A DNA stretch of 64,000 nucleotides, from positions 496,001 to 560,000 of the forward strand of contig BFBT01000001.1 in assembly GCA_003112755.1 (NCBI GenBank), in the 5' to 3' direction. The DNA is from Lawsonibacter asaccharolyticus. GTDB taxonomy: Bacteria; Bacillota; Clostridia; Oscillospirales; Oscillospiraceae. How positions within the stretch are numbered: the first letter of the stretch is position 1; each line of letters starts with the position of its first letter. Of the stretch, positions 48,280 to 57,912 are shown in pieces. The notes under the pieces were generated by a model that worked only from the letters and a program-made list of their open reading frames with translations, was not told the DNA's origin and did no database searches. The translations under genes and the position numbers were made by a program.

Positions 48280-48754
48280 CATCGTGACCCTGGCCCTGGA
48301 GGAGCTGGAACACCGGGGCGGGGCAGACGCCCTGGCCCTGGCAGGGCGGTCTGTGTCCGGCGAGGCCGACGGCACCGCCCTGATCGCGGAGGAGCAGGCC
48401 ATCCCCACCTGGCGCCCCCGCTCCTATCTCACGGAAGAGACTCCGGTGGGCAAGCCCTACCGGTGGAACGGACAGGTCTACCGCCTCTGACAGCAGCACG
48501 ACGCCACCGGTCAGCCAGGCTGGAGCCCGGACTTGGCTTTCTCCCTGTGGGACATCTGCCACACCACGGACCCCGCCCTGGCCAAGGACTACCTCCCGCC
48601 TCAGGGTAGTCGGGGACTGTGGCAGACGGGAGAGTGCTGTGTGTTCGGCGGACGCGTCTGGCGTTCCCGTCAGGATAGGAACGCGTACAGTCCTGGCGAA
48701 CTGCCGGCAAGCTGGGAGGATCTAGGCTCCGTCCAAGGGAGCTCCTTCTCCTGA
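48272..48754 (+). pseudogene. ChtBD3-like small protein interrupted by an in-frame TGA
   Basis: GTG at 48272 opens a frame of 72 codons ending in TGA at 48488-48490. The same frame continues without change for 87 further codons to a TGA at 48752-48754. The two parts join into one plausible protein: GKPYRWNGQVYRL before the stop, QQHDATGQPGWSPDLA after it, like the carbohydrate-binding or phage-tail modules that read Y.V.QAHTSQ.DWTPD. The reading is therefore a nonsense mutation (TGG or CTG/TTG-like codon lost) or, less likely, stop readthrough. No selenocysteine element was recognised. It overlaps the coiled-coil gene. Confidence 0.65.
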
Positions 48755-48794
48755 CAGGCTGTTCCGATCCTATTTTCTCTCGTACCTTATCGAT

Positions 48795-48834
48795 CGACTG
48801 GGCGCCGTCGCAGGACGGCGCCCAGTCGTTTTTA
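48795..48834 (+). terminator. Rho-independent terminator
   Basis: A 15-bp perfect stem (CGACTGGGCGCCGTC and complement), loop GCAG, then TTTTTATTTT. A very T-rich tract with no gene follows to about 48910. Confidence 0.93.
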
Positions 48835-48938
48835 TTTTAAATCGCGAATTTTATCTTCCATTTTATTCTTTTTTATTTTTATTTTTCCATTTTTTCTTTG
48901 CGTTTTTTCGGAAAGCGCGGCTTTCAGACAGGCCATGC

Positions 48939-48967
48939 TTGACGTCTTATCAATTTTGTACTACAAT
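48939..48967 (+). promoter_or_regulatory. sigma-A promoter
   Basis: TTGACG (48939-48944), 17 bases, TACAAT (48962-48967). It drives the exported protein gene at 49080 after a leader of about 105 bases. Confidence 0.78.
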
Positions 48968-49079
48968 AGCTTCCCAGAATCTATTTTGAATTTGCAGTTT
49001 ATCCTATTCTTCCCCGTCCGAAAGATACTCGAGCGGGGATAGAGGGGATCTCATATGCTTTTCATTCTGCCGCAAGGAG

Positions 49080-49799
49080 ATGAGTTTTATCAAACGCGTT
49101 GCCATTATAACTGGCTTCTTAGCCCTCTTCCTCGGATTTTTTGTGGGCACCCTGTGCCCCGCCCAGTACCTTCCCTGGAAAGAGCGGGAGACGGCCATGA
49201 CCCCGTCTGTGGTCAACTCCATTATTGTCTCCGCAGGGTCTGCCTCCGCTTCCGGCAGCAGCTCTGCAAATACCTTGCCAGCGTTCAATTCCAGCGACAA
49301 CTTTCCCCTGCTCAGCTCTGCCTGTGCAGTGGTCCGCGCCATTCAGGAGCGGGATTATGATACTCTGGCCGCTTTCGTCCACCCGGAGGAGGGCGTTACC
49401 TTTACGCCCTATTCCACTGTTGACCGGGACAGCGACCTCCGCTTCACTGCCGCTCAGGTCCGGCAGTTCTCCACTGATCAGACGGTGTACACCTGGGGCG
49501 TGTCCGACGGCTTGGGCAGCCTGATCGAGCTGACTCCAGCCGAATATTTCTCCACCTATGTGTTCAATACCGACTACACCCAGGCCCCTGAGATCGGAGT
49601 GGACCGTATTCTGCAGAGCGGCAACGCTTTGGAAAATTTGACCGAGGCATACCCCGGCTGCCGTTTCGTTGAGTTTCATTTTCCCGGCCTGGATCCCGCC
49701 AACGCCGGGCTGGACTGGTGTTCCCTGAAGCTGGTCTTCTCCCCTTCCGACTCCTGCTGGCAGCTGGTAGGCATCATCCACAGTCAGTGGACGATCTAG
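49080..49799 (+). CDS. conserved exported protein, function unknown
   Basis: 239 residues with one N-terminal hydrophobic segment (ITGFLALFLGFFVGTL), then a Ser/Ala-rich linker (SAGSASASGSSSAN) and a globular C-terminal domain. That domain ends RFVEFHFPG, LDWCSLKLVFSP, LVGIIHSQWTI, a pattern shared by many Firmicute proteins of unknown role. GGAG abuts the ATG directly, which is closer than usual, but no other in-frame start is available upstream. A terminator follows, so it is a single-gene unit. Confidence 0.8.
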   Translation: MSFIKRVAIITGFLALFLGFFVGTLCPAQYLPWKERETAMTPSVVNSIIVSAGSASASGSSSANTLPAFNSSDNFPLLSSACAVVRAIQERDYDTLAAFVHPEEGVTFTPYSTVDRDSDLRFTAAQVRQFSTDQTVYTWGVSDGLGSLIELTPAEYFSTYVFNTDYTQAPEIGVDRILQSGNALENLTEAYPGCRFVEFHFPGLDPANAGLDWCSLKLVFSPSDSCWQLVGIIHSQWTI

Positions 49800-49812
49800 T
49801 CCCTTTTAAAAC

Positions 49813-49852
49813 GCGCCCTCTCCAGCTCCGGTTCGGTCGAGGGCGCATTTTT
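49813..49852 (+). terminator. Rho-independent terminator
   Basis: GCGCCCTC and GAGGGCGC around an 18-base interior, followed by ATTTTT. Confidence 0.8.
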
Positions 49853-49931
49853 CTTTGCTTGGGCCCGGATACGGCTGGGCCTCATATTCTTTTGCTTTTT
49901 GCCGTAAATCTTTTCCAGGATGTGCTGCGTT

Positions 49932-51329
49932 TTGGATATCATCATCGTTGGCAATGGAAAAATGGGCTTCAGCCTGGCCGACCAGCTCGCCAGTGAGGAC
50001 CACAGCATCACCATCGTGGACACCCATGAGGCCGCCCTGCGCCGTGCCTCTGACACGCTGGATGTGATGTCCGTCAAGGGAAATGGTGTCTCTGCCGCCG
50101 TCCTTCGGGAAGCTGGGGCAGAGCACGCCGATCTGTTGATCGCTGCCACCAGCACCGATGAGGTCAACATGGTCTGCTGCCTCACAGCCAAAAAAATGGG
50201 CACCAGCTACACCATCGCCCGGATCCGGAACCAGGAGTACACCTCTGGCCTGGCGGAGCTGAAGCGGGACCTGGGCATCGACATGGTCATCAATCCGGAG
50301 AATGCCACCGCTGTGGAGATCTCCCGGCTGCTGCGCTTCCCCTCCGCCGCCAATATCGAGACCTTCTGTCGGGGCCGGGTGGAGCTGATGGGCTTCCGCC
50401 TGATGGAGGAAGACTTTCTGGTGGGCAATCCGCTCCAGGACCTGTCCAGCCAGGTCAAAAAGCTCTCCCTCCTGTTCTGCGCCGTAGACCGGGACGGCGA
50501 GGTCATCATCCCCAACGGCTCCTTTGTCCCCCAGGCAGGGGATAATCTCTACCTCATCGGCCGTCCCACCGGCCTGGATCAGTTCTTCCGCCTTCTGGGC
50601 CGCTACACCCCCAAGGTGCGGCGGGTCTTTCTCGTGGGCGGCGGCAAGATCTCTCTGTATCTGGCCATCCTGCTGGAGAAGATGCAGATGCAGGTCAAGA
50701 TCGTAGAACTCAGCGAGGCCCGCTGCCGTTTTCTCAGTGAACTGCTCCCCCATTCCACCATCATCTGCGGCGACGGCACCGATCAGGAGCTTCTGGACTC
50801 AGAGAACCTCTCCTCCTGTGATGCCTTCGTGGCTCTCACCGACCGGGATGAAGACAACCTCATCATCTCCCTGTACGCCGCCCAGCTGGGCCTTTCCAAA
50901 GTCATCACCAAATCCAACCGGCAGAACTACAACCGTATCGCCCAGGCCGTTGGTCTGGACAGCATCATCTCCCCCAAGCAGCTGGCCACCTCCCACATTC
51001 TCCAGGTGGTCCGGGGGATGCAGAACTCCCAGGGCAGCGTGATGAACGCTCTGTACCGCATCGCGGATGGGGCCGCCGAGGCCATGGAGTTTACCGTCAC
51101 CGCCTCCACCCGCCATCTGGGCACGCCCCTGCGGGACCTGTCCCTGAAGCCCGGTATTCTGGTGGCCGTGGTGGCCCGGGGAGGCGAGATCATTATCCCG
51201 GAAGGCTCCACGTCCATCCAAGAGGGGGACTCTGTCATCCTCATCTCCCGAGACAGGCGTCTTCAGGATCTCAACGACATCTATGACGAGGGCGAGCACA
51301 CCTTCTCTGCCCCGGGGGGCATGTCATGA
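49932..51329 (+). CDS. trkA: Trk potassium uptake regulatory protein TrkA
   Basis: 465 residues with two RCK halves. Each has a Rossmann NAD(H)-binding part (DIIIVGNGKMGFSLADQL at the start; FLVGGGKISLYLAILLEKM in the middle) and a TrkA-C part. It forms the cytosolic ring that gates TrkH with nucleotides. TTG at 49932 is taken as the start because the protein then begins with the canonical strand and AGGA is upstream; ATG at 49920 is the alternative but has no spaced ribosome site. It overlaps trkH by 4 bases. Confidence 0.94.
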   Translation: MDIIIVGNGKMGFSLADQLASEDHSITIVDTHEAALRRASDTLDVMSVKGNGVSAAVLREAGAEHADLLIAATSTDEVNMVCCLTAKKMGTSYTIARIRNQEYTSGLAELKRDLGIDMVINPENATAVEISRLLRFPSAANIETFCRGRVELMGFRLMEEDFLVGNPLQDLSSQVKKLSLLFCAVDRDGEVIIPNGSFVPQAGDNLYLIGRPTGLDQFFRLLGRYTPKVRRVFLVGGGKISLYLAILLEKMQMQVKIVELSEARCRFLSELLPHSTIICGDGTDQELLDSENLSSCDAFVALTDRDEDNLIISLYAAQLGLSKVITKSNRQNYNRIAQAVGLDSIISPKQLATSHILQVVRGMQNSQGSVMNALYRIADGAAEAMEFTVTASTRHLGTPLRDLSLKPGILVAVVARGGEIIIPEGSTSIQEGDSVILISRDRRLQDLNDIYDEGEHTFSAPGGMS

Positions 51330-52762
51330 ATCTGAAATTGGTATCCCGGCTGGTGGGCCGCGTCCTGCTGGTCGAGGCATTCTTTATGCTCCTGCCGCTG
51401 GCGGTCGCCCTGCTGTACCAGGAGGACCCCGCCCCCTTCCTGTTGACCATCCTGCTGATGGCCATTCTGGGACTGGCCCTGTCCGCTGTACCCGCCACCC
51501 GGCATTTCTACGCCCGGGAGGGCTTCTTTGCCGTGGGCCTGATCTGGCTGGTCACCGGCGTGATGGGGGCGCTCCCTTTCTACTTCTCCGGCACCTTCCC
51601 CTCCTTTGTGGACTGCCTGTTTGAGTCGGTGTCCGGCTTCACTACCACCGGTGCCACCATCCTCACTGACATCGAGGCCCAGCCCCGTGGCATCCTGTTC
51701 TGGAGGGCATTCACCCACTGGATGGGCGGCATGGGCGTGCTGGTGCTGCTCACCGCTCTGCTCCCCTCCCTGGGCATCCGTTCTCACTACCTCACCCAAG
51801 CGGAAACCCCGGGCCCGGTCTTTTCCAAGCTGGTCCCCAAGCAGTCCCAGACCTCCAAGATCCTCTACGGGATCTACTGCGCCATGACACTGGCCGAGGT
51901 CGCCCTGCTGAAGCTGGCCGGCATGCCTCTGTACGACTCCTTTATCCACGCCTTCTCCACGGCGGGCACCGGCGGCTTCTCCAACCGCAATGCCAGTGTA
52001 GGCGCCTATGGCGACCCCGTGCTGGAGATGATCATCGCCGTCTTCGCCCTGCTGTTCTCCATCAATTTCGCCATGTACTTCCTGTTGCTGTGCCGCCGCT
52101 TCCGGGAAGTGCTTCAGAGCGATGAGCTACGCTTTTTCCTGGTGGTGGTGGGCCTGTCCACCGCCGTCATCGCCTTCAACATCCGGCACCTGTACCAGGG
52201 GCCCCTCCAGTGCCTGCGCTATGCCTTTTTTCAGGTCTCCTCCATCATCTCCACCACCGGCTTCGCCACGGCAGACTTCTGCCTGTGGCCTCAGTTCTCT
52301 CAAATTATCTTTATCCTGCTGATGCTGTGCGGCGCCTGTGCCGGTTCCACCGGCGGCGGCATCAAATGCTCCCGCATCCTGCTGGCTGGCCGGGCCATCC
52401 GCCGGGAGGTCCACCGCATCATCCACCCCCGCTCTGTGGAGATCGTGAAGCTGGACGGCAAGCCGGTGGACGAGTCCACGCTCGCCTCCGTGCTCCTTTT
52501 TATCTCCTGTTATGCCATGATCACCCTGGGTGCCTCCCTGGTGGTCGCCCTGAACGATTTTCCCTTTACCGAGACCCTTACCTCCGTCATCACCTGCATC
52601 AGCAACACAGGCCCGGGACTGGGCGCGGTGGGACCGGCCGGCAATTTCTCCGCTTTCTCCCCCTTGAGCAAGCTGGTCCTCTCCCTGTGCATGATCATCG
52701 GCCGCCTGGAGATCTTCCCAATTTTAGTCATGTTCAGCCGCAGCACTTGGCGCCGGGTCTAG
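51326..52762 (+). CDS. trkH: Trk potassium uptake membrane protein TrkH
   Basis: 478 residues, a K+ channel-like transporter with four pore repeats. Selectivity-loop stretches are visible: SVSGFTTTGATIL, STAGTGGFSNRN, STTGFATADF and CISNTGPGLGAVG, each with the conserved Gly. TrkH moves K+ into the cell and works with TrkA, whose gene overlaps it by ATGA. K+ supply is of interest here because the neighbouring pyrophosphatase is of the K+-dependent type. Confidence 0.96.
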   Translation: MNLKLVSRLVGRVLLVEAFFMLLPLAVALLYQEDPAPFLLTILLMAILGLALSAVPATRHFYAREGFFAVGLIWLVTGVMGALPFYFSGTFPSFVDCLFESVSGFTTTGATILTDIEAQPRGILFWRAFTHWMGGMGVLVLLTALLPSLGIRSHYLTQAETPGPVFSKLVPKQSQTSKILYGIYCAMTLAEVALLKLAGMPLYDSFIHAFSTAGTGGFSNRNASVGAYGDPVLEMIIAVFALLFSINFAMYFLLLCRRFREVLQSDELRFFLVVVGLSTAVIAFNIRHLYQGPLQCLRYAFFQVSSIISTTGFATADFCLWPQFSQIIFILLMLCGACAGSTGGGIKCSRILLAGRAIRREVHRIIHPRSVEIVKLDGKPVDESTLASVLLFISCYAMITLGASLVVALNDFPFTETLTSVITCISNTGPGLGAVGPAGNFSAFSPLSKLVLSLCMIIGRLEIFPILVMFSRSTWRRV

Positions 52763-52825
52763 GCAGATCTCTGCGTTTTTTCTCCATTCCTGCGGTTTGT
52801 TTTTTACTTAACGATAAATTTTCTA

Positions 52826-52853
52826 TTGCAAAGCCCGTCTAGTATGGTACAAT
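52826..52853 (+). promoter_or_regulatory. promoter of the membrane pyrophosphatase gene
   Basis: TTGCAA (52826-52831), 16 bases, TACAAT (52848-52853), 79 bases before the start. Confidence 0.65.
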
Positions 52854-52877
52854 ATGACCATAACAGCGGTTGCATGG

Positions 52878-52908
52878 AAGGGCCTCCGCTCTGGCGGGGG
52901 CCCTTTTT
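52878..52908 (+). terminator. terminator-like hairpin in the hppA leader
   Basis: AAGGGCCTCCGC and GCGGGGGCCCTT pair (one or two wobble/mismatch positions), loop TCTG, followed by TTT. It lies between the promoter and the ribosome site, where it could attenuate hppA; alternatively it terminates trkH transcription. Confidence 0.65.
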
Positions 52909-52931
52909 CCAAGCGCGAAGGAGTGTGTTGA

Positions 52932-55016
<2,085 letters not shown>

Positions 55017-55026
55017 ACTTCAACGC

Positions 55027-55071
55027 AAAAACAGTCCGTAATTCTTCTTAGAAGAATTACGGACTGTTTTT
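55027..55071. terminator. bidirectional terminator between hppA and a MATE gene
   Basis: A perfect 21-bp stem with loop TTA and A/T runs on both sides, between convergent genes. Confidence 0.93.
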
Positions 55072-55115
55072 ATTTTCAGAAAAAAGCGGGGCTGATCCTC
55101 TGGACTCCCCCCTGC

Positions 55116-56510
55116 TCAGGCGGCCTCCCGTTCTCCTGCTGGAGGGGCGATCTCCTTGTGATACACATGTCTCAGGAACACCGTACACAGGACTACCGCC
55201 ACCAGCTCCGCGATGGGGAAGGCCCACCAGACCCAGTCCAGCACGCCGACCCTGGAGAGCAGGAAAGCCACTGGAAGCAGTACGAAAAGCTGCCGGACAA
55301 CAGAGACCACCAGACTGAGCACGCCGTGCCCCAGTGCCTGGAATACGGCAGTGGCCACGATACAGTAGCCTGCAAACAAAAAGCTGTAAGAAATGATACG
55401 CAGTGCCGGCACTCCGATGCGCAGCAGATCGCCGGAGGCACTCTCCCCGGACTGGAAGAGCCGCAGCAGCGCGGGGGAGGCAAACTGGAAGATGAGCAGC
55501 CCCACCAGCATGATGCCCACTGCGTAGCAGACGCTGAGCCTGATGGTCTTCATGATCCGGGCGGGCTTCCGCGCGCCGTAGTTATAGGCCACGATGGGCA
55601 CCATCCCATTGTTCAATCCAAAGACGGGCATGAAGATGAAGGACTGGAGCTTGAAGTACACGCCAAAGACGGCGGTGGCCGTCTGGGTGAAGGCGATCAG
55701 GATCTGGTTCATCCCAAAGACCATCACCGAGCCGATGGACTGCATGACGATGGAGGGAATGCCCACGCTGTAAATACCTCCGATGATGGTGCGGCTGGGC
55801 CGGAAGCCCCGCACCGACAGATGGAGGTCCGGATTCTTCTTTAAATTGAAGAACAGGCCCAGGATCGCCGCCACGATCTGTCCGGTAACAGTAGCCAGCG
55901 CCGCTCCGGCCACCTCCATCCTGGGGAAGCCGAACAGGCCGAAGATCATGATGGGGTCCAGGATGATGTTGATGATGGCGCCGGTGGCCTGGGTGAACAT
56001 GGTATAGAGCGTACGGCCGGTGGCCTGGAGGGTCCGCTCCAGTGTGATCTGGAAGAACACGCCGAAAGAGCACACACAGCAGATCATCATGTAGCTCTCG
56101 CCGTAGTCCACGATCCGCTGGATGTCCGTCTGGATGGTGAAGTACAGGCGGGAACAGGTCAGGCCGATGACTGCGAACACCAGAAAACTGAGGGCACTGA
56201 GGAACAGTCCATTCATCGCGGTGCGGTCCGCCTTGGCCTGGTTGCCCTCGCCCAGGCTCTTGGACAGCAGGGCGTTGATGCCCACACCGGTGCCCACCGC
56301 CACGGCGATCATCAGGTTCTGCACCGGAAAGGCCAGCGACACGGCGTTCAGCGCGTCCTCGCTCAGCTGTGCCACAAAGACGCTGTCCACCACATTGTAA
56401 AGCGCCTGGACCAGCATGGATATGACAATGGGGATCGCCATGGTCAGCAGCAGCCGGTTTTCCGGCATGACCCCCATTTTGTTTTCCTGCGCCTGGTTTT
56501 CTGTACTCAA
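55116..56510 (-). CDS. MATE family efflux transporter
   Basis: 464 residues, 12 helices, with MLVQALYNVVDSVFVAQLSE and the second-half GLNNGMVPIVAYNYGARKP. The start is TTG at 56510 with AAAGGAGG 9 bases upstream. It is the fourth MATE protein in the window and belongs to a different branch from the one at 45244. It has a consensus promoter and a possible operator, but no adjacent regulator gene. Confidence 0.92.
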   Translation of the reverse strand: MSTENQAQENKMGVMPENRLLLTMAIPIVISMLVQALYNVVDSVFVAQLSEDALNAVSLAFPVQNLMIAVAVGTGVGINALLSKSLGEGNQAKADRTAMNGLFLSALSFLVFAVIGLTCSRLYFTIQTDIQRIVDYGESYMMICCVCSFGVFFQITLERTLQATGRTLYTMFTQATGAIINIILDPIMIFGLFGFPRMEVAGAALATVTGQIVAAILGLFFNLKKNPDLHLSVRGFRPSRTIIGGIYSVGIPSIVMQSIGSVMVFGMNQILIAFTQTATAVFGVYFKLQSFIFMPVFGLNNGMVPIVAYNYGARKPARIMKTIRLSVCYAVGIMLVGLLIFQFASPALLRLFQSGESASGDLLRIGVPALRIISYSFLFAGYCIVATAVFQALGHGVLSLVVSVVRQLFVLLPVAFLLSRVGVLDWVWWAFPIAELVAVVLCTVFLRHVYHKEIAPPAGEREAA

Positions 56511-56541
56511 CCCGACTGCCTCCTTTATGATCCGATTCGAG

Positions 56542-56598
56542 TGTTTTCGTCCAAATGCGAAACATATTTATTATATAGATGCATCCCCCGCTTGTCAA
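56542..56598 (-). promoter_or_regulatory. consensus promoter and inverted repeat of the MATE gene
   Basis: On the minus strand TTGACA (56598-56593), 17 bases, TATAAT (56575-56570), a perfect consensus. Just downstream, CGAAACA/TGTTTTCG half-sites (56542-56564) are inverted and may be an operator. Confidence 0.85.
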
Positions 56599-56718
56599 GA
56601 TTTCCATTCTCTGTTTTGCTGCGGCCGCACAAGGAAGATGTTTTTGCAGTGCAGACAGCAATAATCCTCCTCTGTCAAGGTAAACTAAGGAAAGACCTTT
56701 AGACACAGGAGGAATCAT

Positions 56719-57561
56719 ATGGAACCACGGAAGATCACAGAGGAGACGCTGGCGGCCTTTGCCCGACAGCTGGGAGAGGAGGAACGCAGCCCCGCCACCC
56801 TGGAAAAATACCTGCGGGAGGTCCGCCAGTTCGCCGCCTTCCTGGGCGGCCGTGAGGTGACCCGGGATCTGGCCGCCGCCTGGAGGGAGGAGCTGTCCGC
56901 CCGCCAGTCCCCCGCCACGGTCAACGGCAAGCTGACTGCCCTGGACCGCCTGCTGGCTTTTCTGGGCTGGGAGGACTGCCGGGTGAAGCACCTGCGGGTG
57001 CAGCGGCAGCTGTTCCGGGACTCCGCCCGGGAGCTCAGCCGGGAGGAGTACGCCCGGCTGGTGGAGACGGCCCGCCGCCTGGGGCGGGGTCGGCTCTCCC
57101 TGCTGATGGAGACCATCTGTGCCACCGGCATCCGGGTCAGCGAGGTGCGCTATATCACGGCGGAGGCAGTGCGGGAGGGCCGGACGGAGATCGCCCTGAA
57201 GGGGAAGATCCGCACCATCCTTCTGCCGGGGAAGCTGTGCCGGAAGCTGGAGAAGTACGCTCGGCAAAAAAAAATCACCTCCGGCGAGCTGTTCCTCACC
57301 AGAAGCGGCAGGCCCATGTCCCGGAAGCAGATCTGGGCAGAGATGAAGGGGGTGTGCCGGGCGGCCGGGGTCGCTCCGTCCAAGGTCTTTCCCCACAACC
57401 TGCGCCACCTGTTTGCCCGGTGTTTCTACCGGGTGAGCCGGGATGTGGCAAAGCTGGCTGACGTGCTGGGCCACTCCAGCATCGAGACCACCCGCATCTA
57501 CCTCATCTCCACCGGCGCCGAGCATGCCCGGACCCTGGATCAGCTGCGGCTGATCTCCTAG
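56719..57561 (+). CDS. tyrosine recombinase (XerC/D-like), intact
   Basis: 280 residues. The N-terminal SAM-like DNA-binding domain covers about 1-95 and the catalytic domain the rest. All catalytic residues can be found: Arg in ATGIRVSEV, Lys in LKGKIRTIL, HxxR in HNLRHLF, His in LGHSSIETTRIY with the nucleophile Tyr of RIYL. CAGGAGGA precedes the ATG. It ends 5 bases before the left inverted repeat of the adjacent element, so it is the best candidate to invert that segment. Not linked to any phage or plasmid genes here. Confidence 0.93.
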   Translation: MEPRKITEETLAAFARQLGEEERSPATLEKYLREVRQFAAFLGGREVTRDLAAAWREELSARQSPATVNGKLTALDRLLAFLGWEDCRVKHLRVQRQLFRDSARELSREEYARLVETARRLGRGRLSLLMETICATGIRVSEVRYITAEAVREGRTEIALKGKIRTILLPGKLCRKLEKYARQKKITSGELFLTRSGRPMSRKQIWAEMKGVCRAAGVAPSKVFPHNLRHLFARCFYRVSRDVAKLADVLGHSSIETTRIYLISTGAEHARTLDQLRLIS

Positions 57562-57633
57562 CTTATGACAAAATCGTTCTTCTGTCATTAAAATTGCTCC
57601 AAAATTTCAAAATACATAATTGGAGTAGTTTAT

Positions 57634-57662
57634 ATTTTACCATTTTCTGAAATAGAAATCAA
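57634..57662 (-). promoter_or_regulatory. promoter inside the invertible element, now pointing left
   Basis: On the minus strand TTGATT (57662-57657), 17 bases, TAAAAT (57639-57634). It reads out through the left repeat, antisense into the recombinase gene. After inversion it would read through the right junction into 57913 and on toward 58803. Confidence 0.75.
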
Positions 57663-57679
57663 TCTTTTTTCCAGATTCA

Positions 57680-57741
57680 GGCATGACAAATCAGGCCAAA
57701 AAACATTTTGTCTTTTTGGCCTGATTTGTCGTGCCTTTTTT
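57680..57741 (+). terminator. long terminator inside the invertible element
   Basis: A 23-bp stem (57680-57702 with 57713-57735, one wobble pair) and 10-base loop followed by six T. A further outer pair, ATTTTCTGAAA (57641-57651) / TTTCAGAAAAT (about 57738-57750), surrounds it. It blocks rightward read-through in the present orientation. Confidence 0.9.
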
Positions 57742-57848
57742 CAGAAAATCCTGATGTTTTAGACACTTTTTTCTTCTGCCTGGAAAGGAGGAAACTGTCA
57801 ACGCCGCTCTATCCCGCATATTTTCGATGACGGAAGAACGATTCTGTC

Positions 57849-57912
57849 TATAAATGGGAGGGAGTCACATGGGGTAACGAAAGAGAGCCGCATCTCCCAA
57901 GGGGAGAACGCA
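57849..57912 (+). promoter_or_regulatory. junction downstream of the right repeat
   Basis: TATAAA (57849-57854) adjoins the right repeat; ATGACG inside the repeat (57827-57832) is 16 bases upstream as a poor -35. After inversion that hexamer would become ATGACA. AAGGGGAG before TTG 57913 is the ribosome site of the next gene. Confidence 0.4.

Larger units (their letters stand above)
57567..57848. repeat. invertible element with 22-bp inverted repeats
   Basis: Left repeat 57567-57588 and right repeat 57827-57848 are inverted copies with 20 of 22 identical positions. Each has the form GACRGAA-TCGTTC-TTCYGTC (GACAAAA in the left copy): two 7-base arms facing each other around a 6-base non-palindromic core, as in tyrosine-recombinase crossover sites. 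The 238 bases between them carry a promoter and a large terminator. Recombination between the two would flip the segment without loss of DNA. Confidence 0.85.

Noticed and set aside
48488-48490. Selenocysteine codon in the interrupted small gene
   Set aside because: No clear hairpin of the bacterial SECIS type follows the TGA at the right distance and the protein shows no redox motif there.
55582-57588. A 668-codon minus-strand frame spanning the MATE gene and the recombinase
   Set aside because: It crosses two well-supported genes in other frames and the left inverted repeat; its composition is not protein-like.
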